A DNA stretch of 64,000 nt from Marinobacter alexandrii (GCF_005871205.1 NZ_SWKM01000015.1:310001-374000); one strand, 5' to 3'. Numbered from the stretch's first letter, positions 8,899 through 19,641 are shown. Made by a program: numbers and translations. The notes: generated from the letters alone by a model not told the origin.

Positions 8899-9699
8899 TT
8901 AGTTGCGACGGTAGTGCAGCTGTTTTCTTGTGTTTTCAACACTGCCATCGGGATTGTTTTTTTGGCGTTCCAGCAAGTTCTGGATTCGTCTTTCGGTGGC
9001 CTCGTGAAAGGCCGGAATTCGGTCCAGTGCCAGCAAGGTCATGGTCTGGTCGTCAACGAAGCGCAGGTCTTCCTCTTTCAGTTCGAGGTTGTCCAGTGGC
9101 TTGTCACTGCCCGGGAAGACAATGAACAACACGTTGTCGTCCCACTTGTCCTCAAACTCCGCCAGTAGGAAGGAAATATTCCCCACCGACGGATCGGCCA
9201 GGTACACCCGGCCATCCCGAATGGTTCGCAGCACCACAAAATGCTTGAATCCGGCATGATTGATCGGAACGATGGCGGGGTGGTCCAGATCCTTCAGGTC
9301 ATCAATCGACGCCCGGAAGCCGCCGGAGGGATAACCCAGCGCAGTAACGAGGCGCTTCATATCCAGCATCGAGAAGGCACGGCGCTCAACAATGCGCTCG
9401 CTTTCTCCGTAATGGAGCAGGCCTTCCATTACCTGTCGCTCTGACAGGCTTCGCCCGAGGTAGAAATTCAGCACCGTGGTGAGTGCGGCACTGCCGCAGC
9501 TGTAGTCGTAGGCCTGGCGCACGATATTCCGATACTTCTGTTCCACCAATGGCTCTACCCGGGTATCGAAACGCAACAACACCGGCCCAGAGTCCACATC
9601 CTGCTCGATAACCACGCTGCCCTTTTCAAACGGCTCCACCACAGTGGCTTCCTGCACCATGGTGAATGTAAGAATGGATCCGGCGAGCACCAGCAGCAT
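8899..9699 (-). CDS. Exported C39-family cysteine peptidase (FapD-like)
   Basis: A 266-residue protein with an N-terminal hydrophobic leader (residues 1-16) followed by a bacteriocin-processing type C39 domain. The catalytic set can be read directly: Q62 and C68 in RQAYDYSCGSAAL, H153 in HAGFKHFVVL, and D169 in LADPSVG. The C-terminal 80 residues are charged and contain a helical stretch (EATERRIQNLLERQKN). Stand-alone periplasmic C39 peptidases of this sort include FapD of the functional-amyloid operon. It is the first gene of the minus-strand cluster that continues with a FapF-like barrel, a FadL-type barrel and a MalM-like lipoprotein. It is divergent from malT with about 246 bases between. 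Confidence 0.8.
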   Translation of the reverse strand: MLLVLAGSILTFTMVQEATVVEPFEKGSVVIEQDVDSGPVLLRFDTRVEPLVEQKYRNIVRQAYDYSCGSAALTTVLNFYLGRSLSERQVMEGLLHYGESERIVERRAFSMLDMKRLVTALGYPSGGFRASIDDLKDLDHPAIVPINHAGFKHFVVLRTIRDGRVYLADPSVGNISFLLAEFEDKWDDNVLFIVFPGSDKPLDNLELKEEDLRFVDDQTMTLLALDRIPAFHEATERRIQNLLERQKNNPDGSVENTRKQLHYRRN

Positions 9700-9945
9700 G
9701 TCAGACGAAGTCCCTGTTTTTATTGGTCATAACAATTTCGGGTTACACGTTGTTACGGTAAGATACCGAAAAGACCCCGCCCTGAAAGATAACTGTGCCT
9801 CAAATCTGTAGCCGCAGGCGCCGCCTCGTAAATCCGTTGTGAGAACTGGTTCAAGGCTTGGTTGGTGACCGCGCCATTAGTTGACGTCAACGGCCAAAGC
9901 GGGTATCAACGCGGATGGGTTTTCCACTTCCAGATGTAGATCCTG

Positions 9946-12702
9946 ATGACAACAACATTGAATCCGGGACTGACTACTTTCATCGCCGCCAAAAACGCGA
10001 TCCCACAGGCACCCACCGCACTGTTACCGCGGGAAGCGTTTAACGATTTCCTGCAGGGGCTGGGGCCGGTCAAGTTATTGCTGGTGCACGCACCGGCCGG
10101 GTATGGCAAGACCACGACGGTAGCCGAACGACTCCAAGCTCTGGAGCTGAAATCCGCCTGGTACAGGCTTGAGGCTAGCGATAACGATCCGGCTCGTTTT
10201 GGCAGCTATCTGGCCAATGCCCTGAATCTCACCACCGAGGGCGGCTGCCAGAATACTCTTCAGAGCCTCACGGATACTGGCTTTGAAAGCCTCGAGGCCC
10301 TGGTGACCAACCTTCTGGCGGAGTTGGCTCCAGCGGATGAGCCGTTATTCCTCGTGCTGGACGACTACCACCTGATTACCAATCCGGAAATCCACGACGC
10401 CATCCGTTTTTTGCTTCGGCACCTTCCTGCCAACCTGTACCTGGTGCTGCTAAGCCGAACCTTACCGCCGATTGGTGTGGCCCAGCTCCGGATGCAAGGA
10501 TTGTTGGCCGAAATTACCAGCCGGGACCTGGCCTTCGGTGCCGATGAAGCCCAGGCGTACCTGGAAAAACGCTTACCGTTCGAACTGTCTCGTGAGAGCA
10601 TCGAGCGCGCCGTGCGCCGAGTCGAAGGCTGGATTTCAGCACTGCAACTGTTATCGACCTCAGCCCCCACCAGTCAGGATTTCAGCGACTTCGTGGATCA
10701 ACTGGAGTATGGCAACCAGCACATTTTCGACTATTTTGACGAACTCGTCGGCCAGGATCTGAGCGACCAGCAACGTACCTTCCTGTTGCGAACCAGCATC
10801 CTTGATCGGTTCAACGCCGGCATGGTGATGCGGGTGATGGATGATACCGATGGCCAGTCGCTGCTCAGCAGCCTGCTGTCCATGGGACTGTTCATTGCAC
10901 CGGTCGATCCCTCGGCGCTCTGGTTTCGGTACCACCCGCTGTTCTCGGTATATCTGCGTCATCTGCTGACCTGCACCACCAGGGAAAACCAGCGCGAGCT
11001 GCACCAACGTGCCACGGACGCCTGGTTGGAACTGGATGATGCCGAAGAGGCTGCCAGGCACGCGGTGGCCGCCGAGGATCCCGAGCGGATTAACCGGGTG
11101 CTCGGCCTGCACGGCCGCAAGTTTTTCACCGAGGGCCAATTTACCCTGTTGCAACGCTGTCTTGATGCGCTGTCCCAGGACCAGATTGCCCAGGATCCGA
11201 CCCTGACCCTGCTACGGGCCTGGGTCGCGCAGGGGCAGTACAAATTTGATGAAGTGGAAAACTGGCTGTCTGCCGCCGAAAACCGGTTGCAGGCCTCCAT
11301 GAGCGAAGACACACAAAAAGCCGTGCACGGTGAGTTCAGCGCCATACGCGCCCAGGTTGCGATGAACTACGGCGACGGCGACCGGGCACTTACTCTGGCC
11401 CGGGAGGCGATTGAACAGGAAGCCCGCTTCCTTCCGACATCCCGGGTCGCGGCGGCATCGGTGATTGGTGAGGCCCTGTTTGTAAAGGGCGAACTTGAAG
11501 AAGCGCTGGCCCGCATGCAGGACACCGAGCACCTGGCCCGGGCTCACCAGGCCCACCAAAATGTCCTGTGGGCACTGTGCCAGCAAAGTGAGATCAGTGT
11601 GGCCATGGGCCTTCTGCAAAAGGCCTATAACATTCAGGAGCGGGCTTTCCAGTACGCCGAGGACAACCAACTCAACCATCTTCCGATACTTGAGTTCCTG
11701 TTCCGGATCCGAAGCCAGATCATGTGGGAGTGGCACCACCTGGAGAGCGCCGAACGTTGCGCCCTACAGGGCATCGAGATCCTAGAAGCCCAGGGCGAGC
11801 GTTGGTACGTACAGAGCTACACGTCCCTGGCCAAGGTGGCTCACGCCCGTGGGCGCCAAAGTCTGTGCGCCGATTACATCGGCAAAATTCAGAAGATGCT
11901 GGCCGCCGGCGACTACCACCTGGACTGGGTCGCCAACGCTCATGCGACCATGCTGTCCTACTGGGATGCCGTCAGGGATCAGGAATCGATTCAGCGCTGG
12001 TTAACGGCGGCACCACCCTGCGACCCGGCCAGAGCCACCAACCACTTTCACCAGTGTAACGGTCGTAACCGTGCCCGCGCTCTGATGAGTCTGGGGCGAC
12101 TGCAAGAAGCGAAGCCGCTGCTGGAATCCCTGACCAGGGTTGCCGAACACTATGGCCTGAAAACCGACCAGAACCGCAATCACATTGGTCTGGCCTACCT
12201 TCACTGGCAGTTGGAGGACCGTGAGCAAGCCCTTGAACAAATGACCCTTGCCCTTCAGCAGGCCAGTACCACCGGTGCCGTGGGCAGCTTTCTACGGCTA
12301 GGTAAGGTTCTGATTGTTATCCTGAAGGCGCTGATCAACGAAGAAGCCATCGACGGCATGGAACTGCAGCGGGCGGAACGGCTCATTCAGCTGGCCCAAC
12401 AGCAACGGGACTTCAGCCGGGCTATCCGGATTTCACTGGACGAGGCGATCATCCAGGACATCATCGATCGGCCGGACGTTCCCGAGCTGATCCGAACCTC
12501 GCCGCTCACCCGACGGGAGTGGCAGATCCTGAGCCTGATTCACGCCGGGCTATCCAACGATCAGATAGCGGAACACCTGAAAGTGGCCTCCACCACGGTG
12601 AAAACTCACATCCGAAGCCTGTACCAGAAGCAGAATATCAGCCACCGGTCCGCGGCTATCGAACTGGCCAAGGATCTGCTGAGCAAGATTCAGGGCGAAT
12701 AG
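9946..12702 (+). CDS. malT: MalT, ATP-dependent LuxR-type activator of maltodextrin genes
   Basis: A 918-residue STAND-type regulator. A Walker A loop APAGYGKTT lies at about residues 49-57 and a Walker B region with LVLDDYHLITNP near 140. A long helical TPR-like middle follows, and a C-terminal LuxR helix-turn-helix (LTRREWQILSLI...STTVKTHIRSLYQK). The block PELIRTSPLTRREWQ is nearly identical to E. coli MalT, as is DDYHLITNP, so this is MalT rather than a generic LuxR ATPase. MalT binds ATP and maltotriose and activates mal promoters. Candidate target promoters are seen upstream of the alpha-glucosidase, malE, lamB and the pullulanase in this window. No strong ribosome binding site precedes the ATG. 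Confidence 0.92.
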   Translation: MTTTLNPGLTTFIAAKNAIPQAPTALLPREAFNDFLQGLGPVKLLLVHAPAGYGKTTTVAERLQALELKSAWYRLEASDNDPARFGSYLANALNLTTEGGCQNTLQSLTDTGFESLEALVTNLLAELAPADEPLFLVLDDYHLITNPEIHDAIRFLLRHLPANLYLVLLSRTLPPIGVAQLRMQGLLAEITSRDLAFGADEAQAYLEKRLPFELSRESIERAVRRVEGWISALQLLSTSAPTSQDFSDFVDQLEYGNQHIFDYFDELVGQDLSDQQRTFLLRTSILDRFNAGMVMRVMDDTDGQSLLSSLLSMGLFIAPVDPSALWFRYHPLFSVYLRHLLTCTTRENQRELHQRATDAWLELDDAEEAARHAVAAEDPERINRVLGLHGRKFFTEGQFTLLQRCLDALSQDQIAQDPTLTLLRAWVAQGQYKFDEVENWLSAAENRLQASMSEDTQKAVHGEFSAIRAQVAMNYGDGDRALTLAREAIEQEARFLPTSRVAAASVIGEALFVKGELEEALARMQDTEHLARAHQAHQNVLWALCQQSEISVAMGLLQKAYNIQERAFQYAEDNQLNHLPILEFLFRIRSQIMWEWHHLESAERCALQGIEILEAQGERWYVQSYTSLAKVAHARGRQSLCADYIGKIQKMLAAGDYHLDWVANAHATMLSYWDAVRDQESIQRWLTAAPPCDPARATNHFHQCNGRNRARALMSLGRLQEAKPLLESLTRVAEHYGLKTDQNRNHIGLAYLHWQLEDREQALEQMTLALQQASTTGAVGSFLRLGKVLIVILKALINEEAIDGMELQRAERLIQLAQQQRDFSRAIRISLDEAIIQDIIDRPDVPELIRTSPLTRREWQILSLIHAGLSNDQIAEHLKVASTTVKTHIRSLYQKQNISHRSAAIELAKDLLSKIQGE

Positions 12703-12703
12703 A

Positions 12704-12734
12704 CCTCTCAGGCTCACGCTTGAGAGGCTTCTTT
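12704..12734 (+). terminator. Rho-independent terminator after malT
   Basis: An inverted repeat CCTCTCA / TGAGAGG (12704-12710 and 12721-12727) is followed by CTTCTTT. It starts two bases after the malT stop codon. The T tract is interrupted, so strength is uncertain. Confidence 0.6.
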
Positions 12735-12749
12735 GGTCGATAATGGTGC

Positions 12750-13367
12750 TCAGGTGCGGGCGAGTGCTGCAAGCTGACGATCCTGTACCCGCCCCAGCAG
12801 AACCAGGGCAAGGATGGCACCGGACAGCGCCCACGCCATATCTGACTGGGTATCCCAGACATAGCCCTGGGTGCCCAGGAACGCCTCGGCGGCCTCGTCG
12901 CTGAGGAGCGCGACCCACCATTCGATCAGCTCGTAAAAGGCACTCACCGCCAGACAGAAACAGACAATAAAAAACGACGGCCAGCCCCGCCGGGCAAACA
13001 CCTCGAACCGAATCACCAGTTCCCGTGCGATCAGCGCGGGCACAAACCCCTGGGCAAAATGCCCAAGCTTGTCGTAGTTATTGCGTTCCCATCCCAGCCA
13101 CTCACTCAACCGATCGAACAATGGTACCTCGGCATAGGTGTAGTGGCCTCCGACCATAAGAATGATGGCGTGCGCCAGGATCAGCCAATACACCATGGGC
13201 GTCAGTGGAAAGCGCAGGTAACACCAGGCCACCAGTACAAACCCGATAACCGCTGGCAACACTTCGAGGGCCCAGGTGGCCCGATCTTTGGGAGCAATTG
13301 CTGACCAGATCAGTACCGCAAGAAAAGCCAAAGCCCAGATCAGGGCTGGCAAGGATCTAGATGTCAT
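12750..13367 (-). CDS. DUF2238 (YjdF-like) inner-membrane protein
   Basis: About 205 residues with six or so hydrophobic segments. The family motifs HYTYAEVPLFDRL, NNYDKLGHFAQGFVPALI, SAFYELIEWWVA and DTQSDMAWAL are all present. The biochemical role of DUF2238 is not known. The start is set at 13367 because a GGAAGA box lies just before it; the open frame runs 13 codons further. The gene is separate from malT (convergent) and 63 bases downstream of the amidohydrolase gene, so it may share that transcript. Confidence 0.82.
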   Translation of the reverse strand: MTSRSLPALIWALAFLAVLIWSAIAPKDRATWALEVLPAVIGFVLVAWCYLRFPLTPMVYWLILAHAIILMVGGHYTYAEVPLFDRLSEWLGWERNNYDKLGHFAQGFVPALIARELVIRFEVFARRGWPSFFIVCFCLAVSAFYELIEWWVALLSDEAAEAFLGTQGYVWDTQSDMAWALSGAILALVLLGRVQDRQLAALART

Positions 13368-13430
13368 GTTTCTTCCACATGGGTAACGATAGTGGCGCTG
13401 ATGCAATTCAGCGCATCGGCGGCGCAGATA

Positions 13431-15176
13431 TCAATCACTGGTTGCCGGCAGGAATTGTCCGAACCCCATCTCCCTACCCAGCTCAGGTTGCAGTTTTTCA
13501 TCGGTCACTGCCGGGCGGCCATTGATTAGCACGTGTTTCACGCATCCCGGCACCCGGTTTACCATGCGATCAAGCCCGAAGTTTTCCATCTCGGCCCAAC
13601 TCACCTGCTCCAGATCCTGATTCAAACCTTCTGGATGGATAATGGTGATGTCAGCCCGATCACCTTCCCGGATATGGCCAGCTTCAATACCCAGCCAGTC
13701 GGCCTGCTCACCGGTAAGACGATGCACCGCCCGTTCCAGCGACATCACCGGACTACTCTGCTGGTGACTATCCCATACCAGTTTCAGGAACCGCAGCGGA
13801 AGGTTGTAGAACGCCATATTGCGAATGTGGGCACCAGCATCTGAGAAGGTGATCAGTGCATGGGGGTTCTTGACCATTTTCCTGAGCCTATCCTCGCGAT
13901 GATTGCCGATAACCGTAAACCAGCGCAAGGCCCGGCCATGGGCAACCACCGTATCGAGGAAAAAGTCCACTACGTGAACACCCCTTTCCGCGGCCAGCTC
14001 AGAGAAGTTACGCCCGACCAAGGTCTGGTCCGGGCAGCCAAGGATGGTGGCGTCGCCGAAGTCCCGCTGCCAAACCCGGGGCGACAGCTTGTCCCGGTAG
14101 AATTTCCGGAAGGTGCGGCGATAGGCCTCGTCTTGCAACAACTCATTGCGCTCGAGCTGATCGCGCACGTCCAGCGCCATTTCGCCGGCCCCGAATTCCT
14201 CAAACAGCACGACGTCCATGCCATCGGCATAGATGGCAAAGGGCGTCGGCAAGAGTTGCCAGCGAAAGTTGCCACGAAGAGCGTTGGCAATCCAAGCCAC
14301 CAGGTTGGCCATGGGCCGAACGGTAGGATTCCCCTTCAGGTCGATCATCGCAATCAGCGTGGTTTTCAGCGGCTTACGAAACCACCCCAGAGTCTCCCGC
14401 AGATACTGGGTAACCTGAAGCGGATTGGCAGCATTGGGCGCGCCCTGATGCACCCGGCCGTAGCGACGCAACAGCCGGTTAAGGCGACTTACCTCACGCC
14501 AACGGGCATAGGTGCTGGGCAGACTCTTGGACCACTCCCGGTCGCCGTCCACCTTGTCCCATTTCAGGCACATGGTCGACAACCCCAGGAAACCCAGTTG
14601 CAGGGCCTCCGCCAGTAGCTGCTCCATCCGCCCCATTTCTTCCGACGTGGGGGTCACTTTACGATCCGTGGCGCGGTTGAGCCCCATCACTCCGACCCGC
14701 AGATCGCTGTGGCCCAGGAAACTGATGACATTGGGACCGAGCGGGTGCTGGCGGATGAAACTCAACCAGCCCGACGGCGTACGCCAGTTCTTGTACTCCT
14801 GAAGAATGGGCAGCACTTTTTCCCGGGGCACCGTCTCCACCCGGGTAAAGATATCCGAGGCGTCTTCCGCGTCCGAACAGACCATGCTCAGAGAGCAGCT
14901 GCCGATCAGCACTGTAGTAACGCCGTGCCGCACCGACTCGGACAACGACGGCGAAACAATCAGTTCGGCGTCGTAATGGGTGTGAGTATCCAGGAACCCT
15001 GGCATCACCCAACAACCCTCCGCATTGATCACGCGATCTGCCAGGCTGACATCGGGTTCTGAATTGAATACCCGCTCGACCCGACCGTCACGAATGGCAA
15101 CATGGGCAATACTGGAGGGCGCACCGGTACCGTCAAAATAACGTCCGCCGAGGATCAGCGTGTCGTAACGCGTCAT
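13431..15176 (-). CDS. Amidohydrolase family protein, N-acyl-D-amino-acid deacylase type
   Basis: A 581-residue metal-dependent hydrolase. The N-terminus YDTLILGGRYFDGTGAP and the metal motif GFLDTHTHYDAE (about 60-71) are those of D-aminoacylase-like amidohydrolases, and the C-terminus has the usual beta-sandwich return (REGDRADITIIHPE...VLINGRPAV). A conserved FSDAGAH motif also fits. No signal peptide is present, so it is cytoplasmic. The substrate is unknown; automatic annotation as D-aminoacylase should be treated as a family label. The flanking genes give no pathway hint. Confidence 0.8.
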   Translation of the reverse strand: MTRYDTLILGGRYFDGTGAPSSIAHVAIRDGRVERVFNSEPDVSLADRVINAEGCWVMPGFLDTHTHYDAELIVSPSLSESVRHGVTTVLIGSCSLSMVCSDAEDASDIFTRVETVPREKVLPILQEYKNWRTPSGWLSFIRQHPLGPNVISFLGHSDLRVGVMGLNRATDRKVTPTSEEMGRMEQLLAEALQLGFLGLSTMCLKWDKVDGDREWSKSLPSTYARWREVSRLNRLLRRYGRVHQGAPNAANPLQVTQYLRETLGWFRKPLKTTLIAMIDLKGNPTVRPMANLVAWIANALRGNFRWQLLPTPFAIYADGMDVVLFEEFGAGEMALDVRDQLERNELLQDEAYRRTFRKFYRDKLSPRVWQRDFGDATILGCPDQTLVGRNFSELAAERGVHVVDFFLDTVVAHGRALRWFTVIGNHREDRLRKMVKNPHALITFSDAGAHIRNMAFYNLPLRFLKLVWDSHQQSSPVMSLERAVHRLTGEQADWLGIEAGHIREGDRADITIIHPEGLNQDLEQVSWAEMENFGLDRMVNRVPGCVKHVLINGRPAVTDEKLQPELGREMGFGQFLPATSD

Positions 15177-15274
15177 GGAGTAGAACTCCCGTTTTGTTGT
15201 TTTGCTCTTGTTATTTTCTTGGACACCAGTCTAGCCAGCGGCGCGGAATTTTTCCCTGTTTTTTCGGGTCATCC

Positions 15275-16480
15275 TCAACGCTCCTGAATTCGCACTCCCG
15301 CGTCCAGCTGGCTGTCCGGGTGGCGCACCACCCGATCACCTTCGGCCAGTCCATCCAGGATAACCGTATCCAGGCCATTGCTCCGGCCCGTCGTTACCGG
15401 CGTGCGCTCGGCCCGGCCCTCAACCGCCCGAAAAACCTGGTCCTGACCGGCTTCCTGGAACACCGCCGAGGCCGGCACCCTCAGTACGTCCTCGGCTTCC
15501 CACAACACAAAGGTGGCATCCACCCGGTAGCCATCCCCCAGTGTCTGCCAGTCATCAGGGGGACTCACTAAATCCGCCACCACCTGCACCCGTTGTTCTT
15601 CCACGCCCAGGGCAGAGATATCCTCAAAGCCCACCGGTTCCACACGTCTCACCGTTGCCTCGAGGGCGGGGCCACCCCAGCCGGTCAGGTGAACCCGAAT
15701 TCCCGACGCCAGTTTTACGGCATCAAAACTCAGCACTTCCACCACTATCTCGAGCGCGCCAGGATCCCCCACCTCAAGAATGGCCTCGCCAGCCTGTATC
15801 ACGCCCTCGCTCTCGCGAACCAGGCTCAACACGGCACCCCCCACCGGGGATTTAACGGGCACCCGCTCCACCTCACCATTACCGGACGATCGGGCGGCCG
15901 ACACCTCCAGCCGGGTGCGTGCGGCCCTGAGTTCATGGGCCATCACTTCCTCATCGAAGCGGGCCGACCGCAGAATTGCCTGGGCCCGGGCATCGGCCGC
16001 TTCCGCCTGCTGCAGCCGATCTTCCGACACGAACCGGCTATCGCTCAGGGCCCGCAAACGCACCAGTTCTTTCTGGGCCAAGGACGCCTCGGCCTCCGCC
16101 GCCGCCACTTTCTGGCGAACCGAATTCAACGCTGAGCTGGCGGCACCAACTCGGGCTTCGGCTTCGGCCCTGCTGCGGGCATCCAGGACACTGGCAGGCA
16201 TCGGATCGACCTCGGTCAGAAGTTGTTCGGGGCTGACCGGATCGCCCACTTCAAGGGAAATCCTGTGCAAGTACCCCGATACCGGAGAGGAAACCAGGTA
16301 ACGGTCTTTGACCCGGGTTTTGCCCTCCTCCGTGATCGACACAACCAGTGCGCCCCGGGTCGCCGGCGCCAAATCCACCCAGACCGGATCCGGACGCAAA
16401 GTCACAAACAAGGCACCCAGCGCCAGGGCAATGAACACCGCCCAGAACACCCACTTCGCTGAGACACGTTTAGCTGCCAT
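15275..16480 (-). CDS. HlyD/RND-type periplasmic adaptor of an ABC export system
   Basis: A 401-residue membrane-fusion protein with one N-terminal membrane anchor (about residues 9-27), then a beta-barrel and lipoyl half-motif (VSSPVSGYLHRI), an alpha-helical hairpin rich in Ala, Glu and Arg (about 100-200), the second lipoyl half (VKSPVGGAVLSL) and a C-terminal membrane-proximal part. Adaptors like this bridge an inner-membrane pump to an outer-membrane channel. It ends a three-gene unit with an FtsX-type permease and a LolD-type ATPase, spaced 45 and 4 bases apart. No outer-membrane channel gene is next to it. The exported compound is unknown. Confidence 0.87.
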   Translation of the reverse strand: MAAKRVSAKWVFWAVFIALALGALFVTLRPDPVWVDLAPATRGALVVSITEEGKTRVKDRYLVSSPVSGYLHRISLEVGDPVSPEQLLTEVDPMPASVLDARSRAEAEARVGAASSALNSVRQKVAAAEAEASLAQKELVRLRALSDSRFVSEDRLQQAEAADARAQAILRSARFDEEVMAHELRAARTRLEVSAARSSGNGEVERVPVKSPVGGAVLSLVRESEGVIQAGEAILEVGDPGALEIVVEVLSFDAVKLASGIRVHLTGWGGPALEATVRRVEPVGFEDISALGVEEQRVQVVADLVSPPDDWQTLGDGYRVDATFVLWEAEDVLRVPASAVFQEAGQDQVFRAVEGRAERTPVTTGRSNGLDTVILDGLAEGDRVVRHPDSQLDAGVRIQER

Positions 16481-16525
16481 AACCGATTCCTTATCCGTAA
16501 GCGCCCGCCCCTGACGTGACCATGC

Positions 16526-18901
16526 TCACTCCCTGGTTTTCAAAACGGCGACAAGATCCAGATGCCGAAGACGCCACCAGGCAACACCACCGGACACTAT
16601 GGCCGAAACAAACACCACCGTCGCCGAAATACCCAGCGTGTGCGCGGTAATCGTCAGGGGAACCCGGTACAGTTCCGTTTGCATGGCAGTGATGATCATC
16701 CAGGCCAGCCCCTGACCGAACAGCCAGCCGCCGACGATGCCAACCACCAGCATCACCGCCATATCTCCAAACAGAATGTGGGCGATCTCGTTATGGGTGT
16801 AACCCATTACCCGAAGACTGGCCAGTTCACGGCCTTTTTCAGCAAGGGCAATCCGTATGGTGTTGTAGATCACGCCAAAGGCAATGATGGCGCCGAGCAG
16901 GCTATTGAAAAAGGTGAAGGTCAGAAAGGTGCGTGCCAGGGTGTCGTAAAAACTGTCCAGCATGGCCTGCCGAATGCCGATACCAAGCACTCGCGGCGCC
17001 TCCCGCAGGCTTTGATAAACGTCATCGTTACTGGCTGGATCCACCGACAACAAAATCTGGTTGATCACGGGCCCCTCCCCTAAAGCCCGATTCAGGGCCG
17101 GCAGCCGCATGTACGCACCCACTCCGAGAAACTCACTGGTCACGCCGGCGACCGGCACAGAGAAGGTTCGCCGATCCCCTTCCAACATCTCGACTCGCAG
17201 GTATTCTCCGGGACTGACGCCAAGCTCTGTCGCCAGAAAATCGGTCAGCAGCAGGCCGTCTTGCGGGAGCGTCACCGACTGCAGATTCTGATCCACCACG
17301 AACTGCAGCCGAGCCTCGGCCGGCATGCCATGCAGCGCGCTTCGTCGATCACGATGGCCGTGCACCAACCGTACCGCCACTGAACGCCGGCCTTCGGCGT
17401 AGCGAATTCCCGGCTGACGCTGCAGGCCAAACAGCACTGCCGCATTCGCTGGCTCGACCAGGGTCGCGGTCAGGTCCTGTTGCTGAACCCGGGCGAACTC
17501 GGTCTGAACCATGAGCGAAACGGAATCGAACTGGAAGTTACCAACCATGACGATCGCCGTCGCCATGGCTATACCAACCATCGACAACAATGCACGCAAG
17601 GGCCGGCGGGCCATCTGCCGGATAATCATGCGCGAAGGCGGGCTCAGGCGAAGACCCGAGAACCACCGTTCGGCACCCACCATTCGAAATCGCGCTGGGC
17701 CCTCCGGGCGCATGGCTTCAGCAGGGGGCAAGGCCGCCGCCTGGCGTATGGCCCGCCAACCACCGAGCCAGGCCACAAAGGCGGTGACCAGGATCAGCAG
17801 CGCGAGCCAGGCTGGATTGAGGCGGAACAACAGGCCCGGAAGACGATAGAACTCCATATACAGCTCACCCAGCCCGCGACCTAACCAGATACCGGCGACC
17901 AGCCCCAGAGCAAGCCCAAGGGCGGCAATGGACAGCACCAATTGACTGTAGTGCCAGGCAATCTGTCGATTGCTGTAGCCAAAGGCTTTCAGCACCGCAA
18001 TGATGTCACGCTGGGTATTCACCAACCGGCTGATCACCACGTGCAGCAGGAACATGGCAACGCTCATGAAAATCAGGGGGAAAACCGTCGCCATAATCTT
18101 GAGCTGATCCAGATCATCACTGAGGAAGCGGTGGGAAAACTGATCCCTGCGGGAAAAGGCACCGGTGGCACCGTAACGGTCCAGTTCCCGATCCAGGTCA
18201 TGAATGACCGAGGCCAGCGGATAACCCGGCTGTACTCGGACAACGACACTATTAAAGGCACCCCGCATGTCCATGGCCGCCGACAGCGATTCCTGGCTGA
18301 GCCAGAGTACACCGAAGCGTTTGAAATCCGGCAGCATGCCACCGGGCGGCAGCACATAGATGAACTCCGGAGATTCCACGATGCCGGTAATTATCAAGGT
18401 CTGCTTGCGGCCATTGATGATCACCGAAAACCGGTCACCCGGCCGCAACCCATGAGCCTCGGCAAAGGCGCCGACAATTGCGGTTTCAGCGTTGCGTCCG
18501 GGCGCGGGTAAACGTCCCTGCCTGACGAACAGCCGATTGACCTCTGGTTGACCGCTCTCCGGCACCGACAGCACTCTGGCCGACACAGGTTCTGTGAAGC
18601 CCGGAAGCTCCAGTTTTGCCGCTGCCTCCACCCGCGCGCTCAAGCGGACGACACCGGGAATCTCCGAAACCCGGTGCAATGCCTGCCTTGGCGCACGTTT
18701 GAGCGGTGCGAAGACCTCGGCGAACTGATTTTGTTGGTAATACAGTTCGCGGGTCGCGTTCAGGGATGAATACGCCACCAACGACATGACACAAACCGCA
18801 ACACCGCCGGCAATCACCAGGGCAATAGCCAGCACCTGCCCCCTCATCCGCCAGAGTTCCCGCCGCAACTTGGTGCCAAGCACACTCCGGGCGAGAAACA
18901 T
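16526..18901 (-). CDS. ABC transporter permease with two FtsX domains
   Basis: A 791-residue inner-membrane protein. A membrane helix near the N-terminus is followed by a large periplasmic domain (about 50-260), three helices with the FtsX pattern ([16 protein letters not shown] onward), a linker, another helix near 440, a second periplasmic domain and three final helices. This duplicated layout matches MacB/LolC-like mechanotransmission permeases. It begins four bases after the stop of the ATPase gene. The partner HlyD adaptor is downstream, so the set resembles DevBCA-type or MacAB-like exporters. Confidence 0.87.
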   Translation of the reverse strand: MFLARSVLGTKLRRELWRMRGQVLAIALVIAGGVAVCVMSLVAYSSLNATRELYYQQNQFAEVFAPLKRAPRQALHRVSEIPGVVRLSARVEAAAKLELPGFTEPVSARVLSVPESGQPEVNRLFVRQGRLPAPGRNAETAIVGAFAEAHGLRPGDRFSVIINGRKQTLIITGIVESPEFIYVLPPGGMLPDFKRFGVLWLSQESLSAAMDMRGAFNSVVVRVQPGYPLASVIHDLDRELDRYGATGAFSRRDQFSHRFLSDDLDQLKIMATVFPLIFMSVAMFLLHVVISRLVNTQRDIIAVLKAFGYSNRQIAWHYSQLVLSIAALGLALGLVAGIWLGRGLGELYMEFYRLPGLLFRLNPAWLALLILVTAFVAWLGGWRAIRQAAALPPAEAMRPEGPARFRMVGAERWFSGLRLSPPSRMIIRQMARRPLRALLSMVGIAMATAIVMVGNFQFDSVSLMVQTEFARVQQQDLTATLVEPANAAVLFGLQRQPGIRYAEGRRSVAVRLVHGHRDRRSALHGMPAEARLQFVVDQNLQSVTLPQDGLLLTDFLATELGVSPGEYLRVEMLEGDRRTFSVPVAGVTSEFLGVGAYMRLPALNRALGEGPVINQILLSVDPASNDDVYQSLREAPRVLGIGIRQAMLDSFYDTLARTFLTFTFFNSLLGAIIAFGVIYNTIRIALAEKGRELASLRVMGYTHNEIAHILFGDMAVMLVVGIVGGWLFGQGLAWMIITAMQTELYRVPLTITAHTLGISATVVFVSAIVSGGVAWWRLRHLDLVAVLKTRE

Positions 18902-18905
18902 CAGG

Positions 18906-19616
18906 CTACCAGCTCAGCTCTTTCGGTGGCTGGCGTTCGCTGTTGCGTCGCTCACCACTGATGCTGCCGTCAGACATCGTGATTACCCGGTCCGCCATGC
19001 CGGCAATGGCCGCGTTGTGGGTGATGATCACGGTTGTGGTTCCGGTTTCCCGGTTGGCACTTTCGAGCGCCTCAAGTACCAGTATGCCGGTGGTGGAATC
19101 CAGTGCTCCGGTCGGTTCGTCGCACAGCAACACCGCAGGACGCTTGGCGATAGCCCTGGCAATGGCGACCCGTTGCTGTTCACCGCCGGACAGTTGGGCC
19201 GGAAAATGAAGCCCACGATCCTGCAGCCCGACCAGGCTCAGTGCCTCTTCCGGAGTCATGGGGTTGGCCGCGATTTCAGTGACAACGGCAACATTTTCAA
19301 GAGCGGTCAGGCTTGGGATCAGGTTGTAGAACTGAAACACAAAACCGACATGTTCGCGGCGGTAGCGGGTAAGCAGTCGGTCATTCGCGACACTCAAATC
19401 GAGATCGCCATAGCTAACTTCGCCGGAGCTGGGCAAATCCAGGCCACCGAGGATATTGAGCAAAGTCGACTTGCCAGAACCGGACGCCCCCAGCAAGACC
19501 ACCAGTTCGCCGGTGTACAGTTCCAGATCCACACCGCGCAGGGCGCGAACGGTCACCTCCCCCTGATCATAGGATTTGGTTAGGCCCCGGGTCCGGAAGA
19601 CTGGCTGTGACTCCAT
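18906..19616 (-). CDS. LolD/MacB-type ABC transporter ATP-binding protein
   Basis: A 236-residue ATPase with Walker [10 protein letters not shown] (about 42-50), signature LSGGEQQR, Walker B with CDEPTGALD and switch His in VIITHN. The sequence is of the LolD/MacB/DevA class that drives FtsX-type permeases. It is the first gene of the efflux set and lies 25 bases downstream of the DksA-like gene on the same strand. Confidence 0.9.
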   Translation of the reverse strand: MESQPVFRTRGLTKSYDQGEVTVRALRGVDLELYTGELVVLLGASGSGKSTLLNILGGLDLPSSGEVSYGDLDLSVANDRLLTRYRREHVGFVFQFYNLIPSLTALENVAVVTEIAANPMTPEEALSLVGLQDRGLHFPAQLSGGEQQRVAIARAIAKRPAVLLCDEPTGALDSTTGILVLEALESANRETGTTTVIITHNAAIAGMADRVITMSDGSISGERRNSERQPPKELSW

Positions 19617-19641
19617 CGTCGTCCAAACTCACCGGCGGCCG

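Noticed and set aside
9700..9945. MalT array upstream of the C39/FadL/MalM-like cluster
   Set aside because: I looked for CTAC and GGATG at the shared spacing because of the MalM-like gene and the neighbouring malT; none is present.
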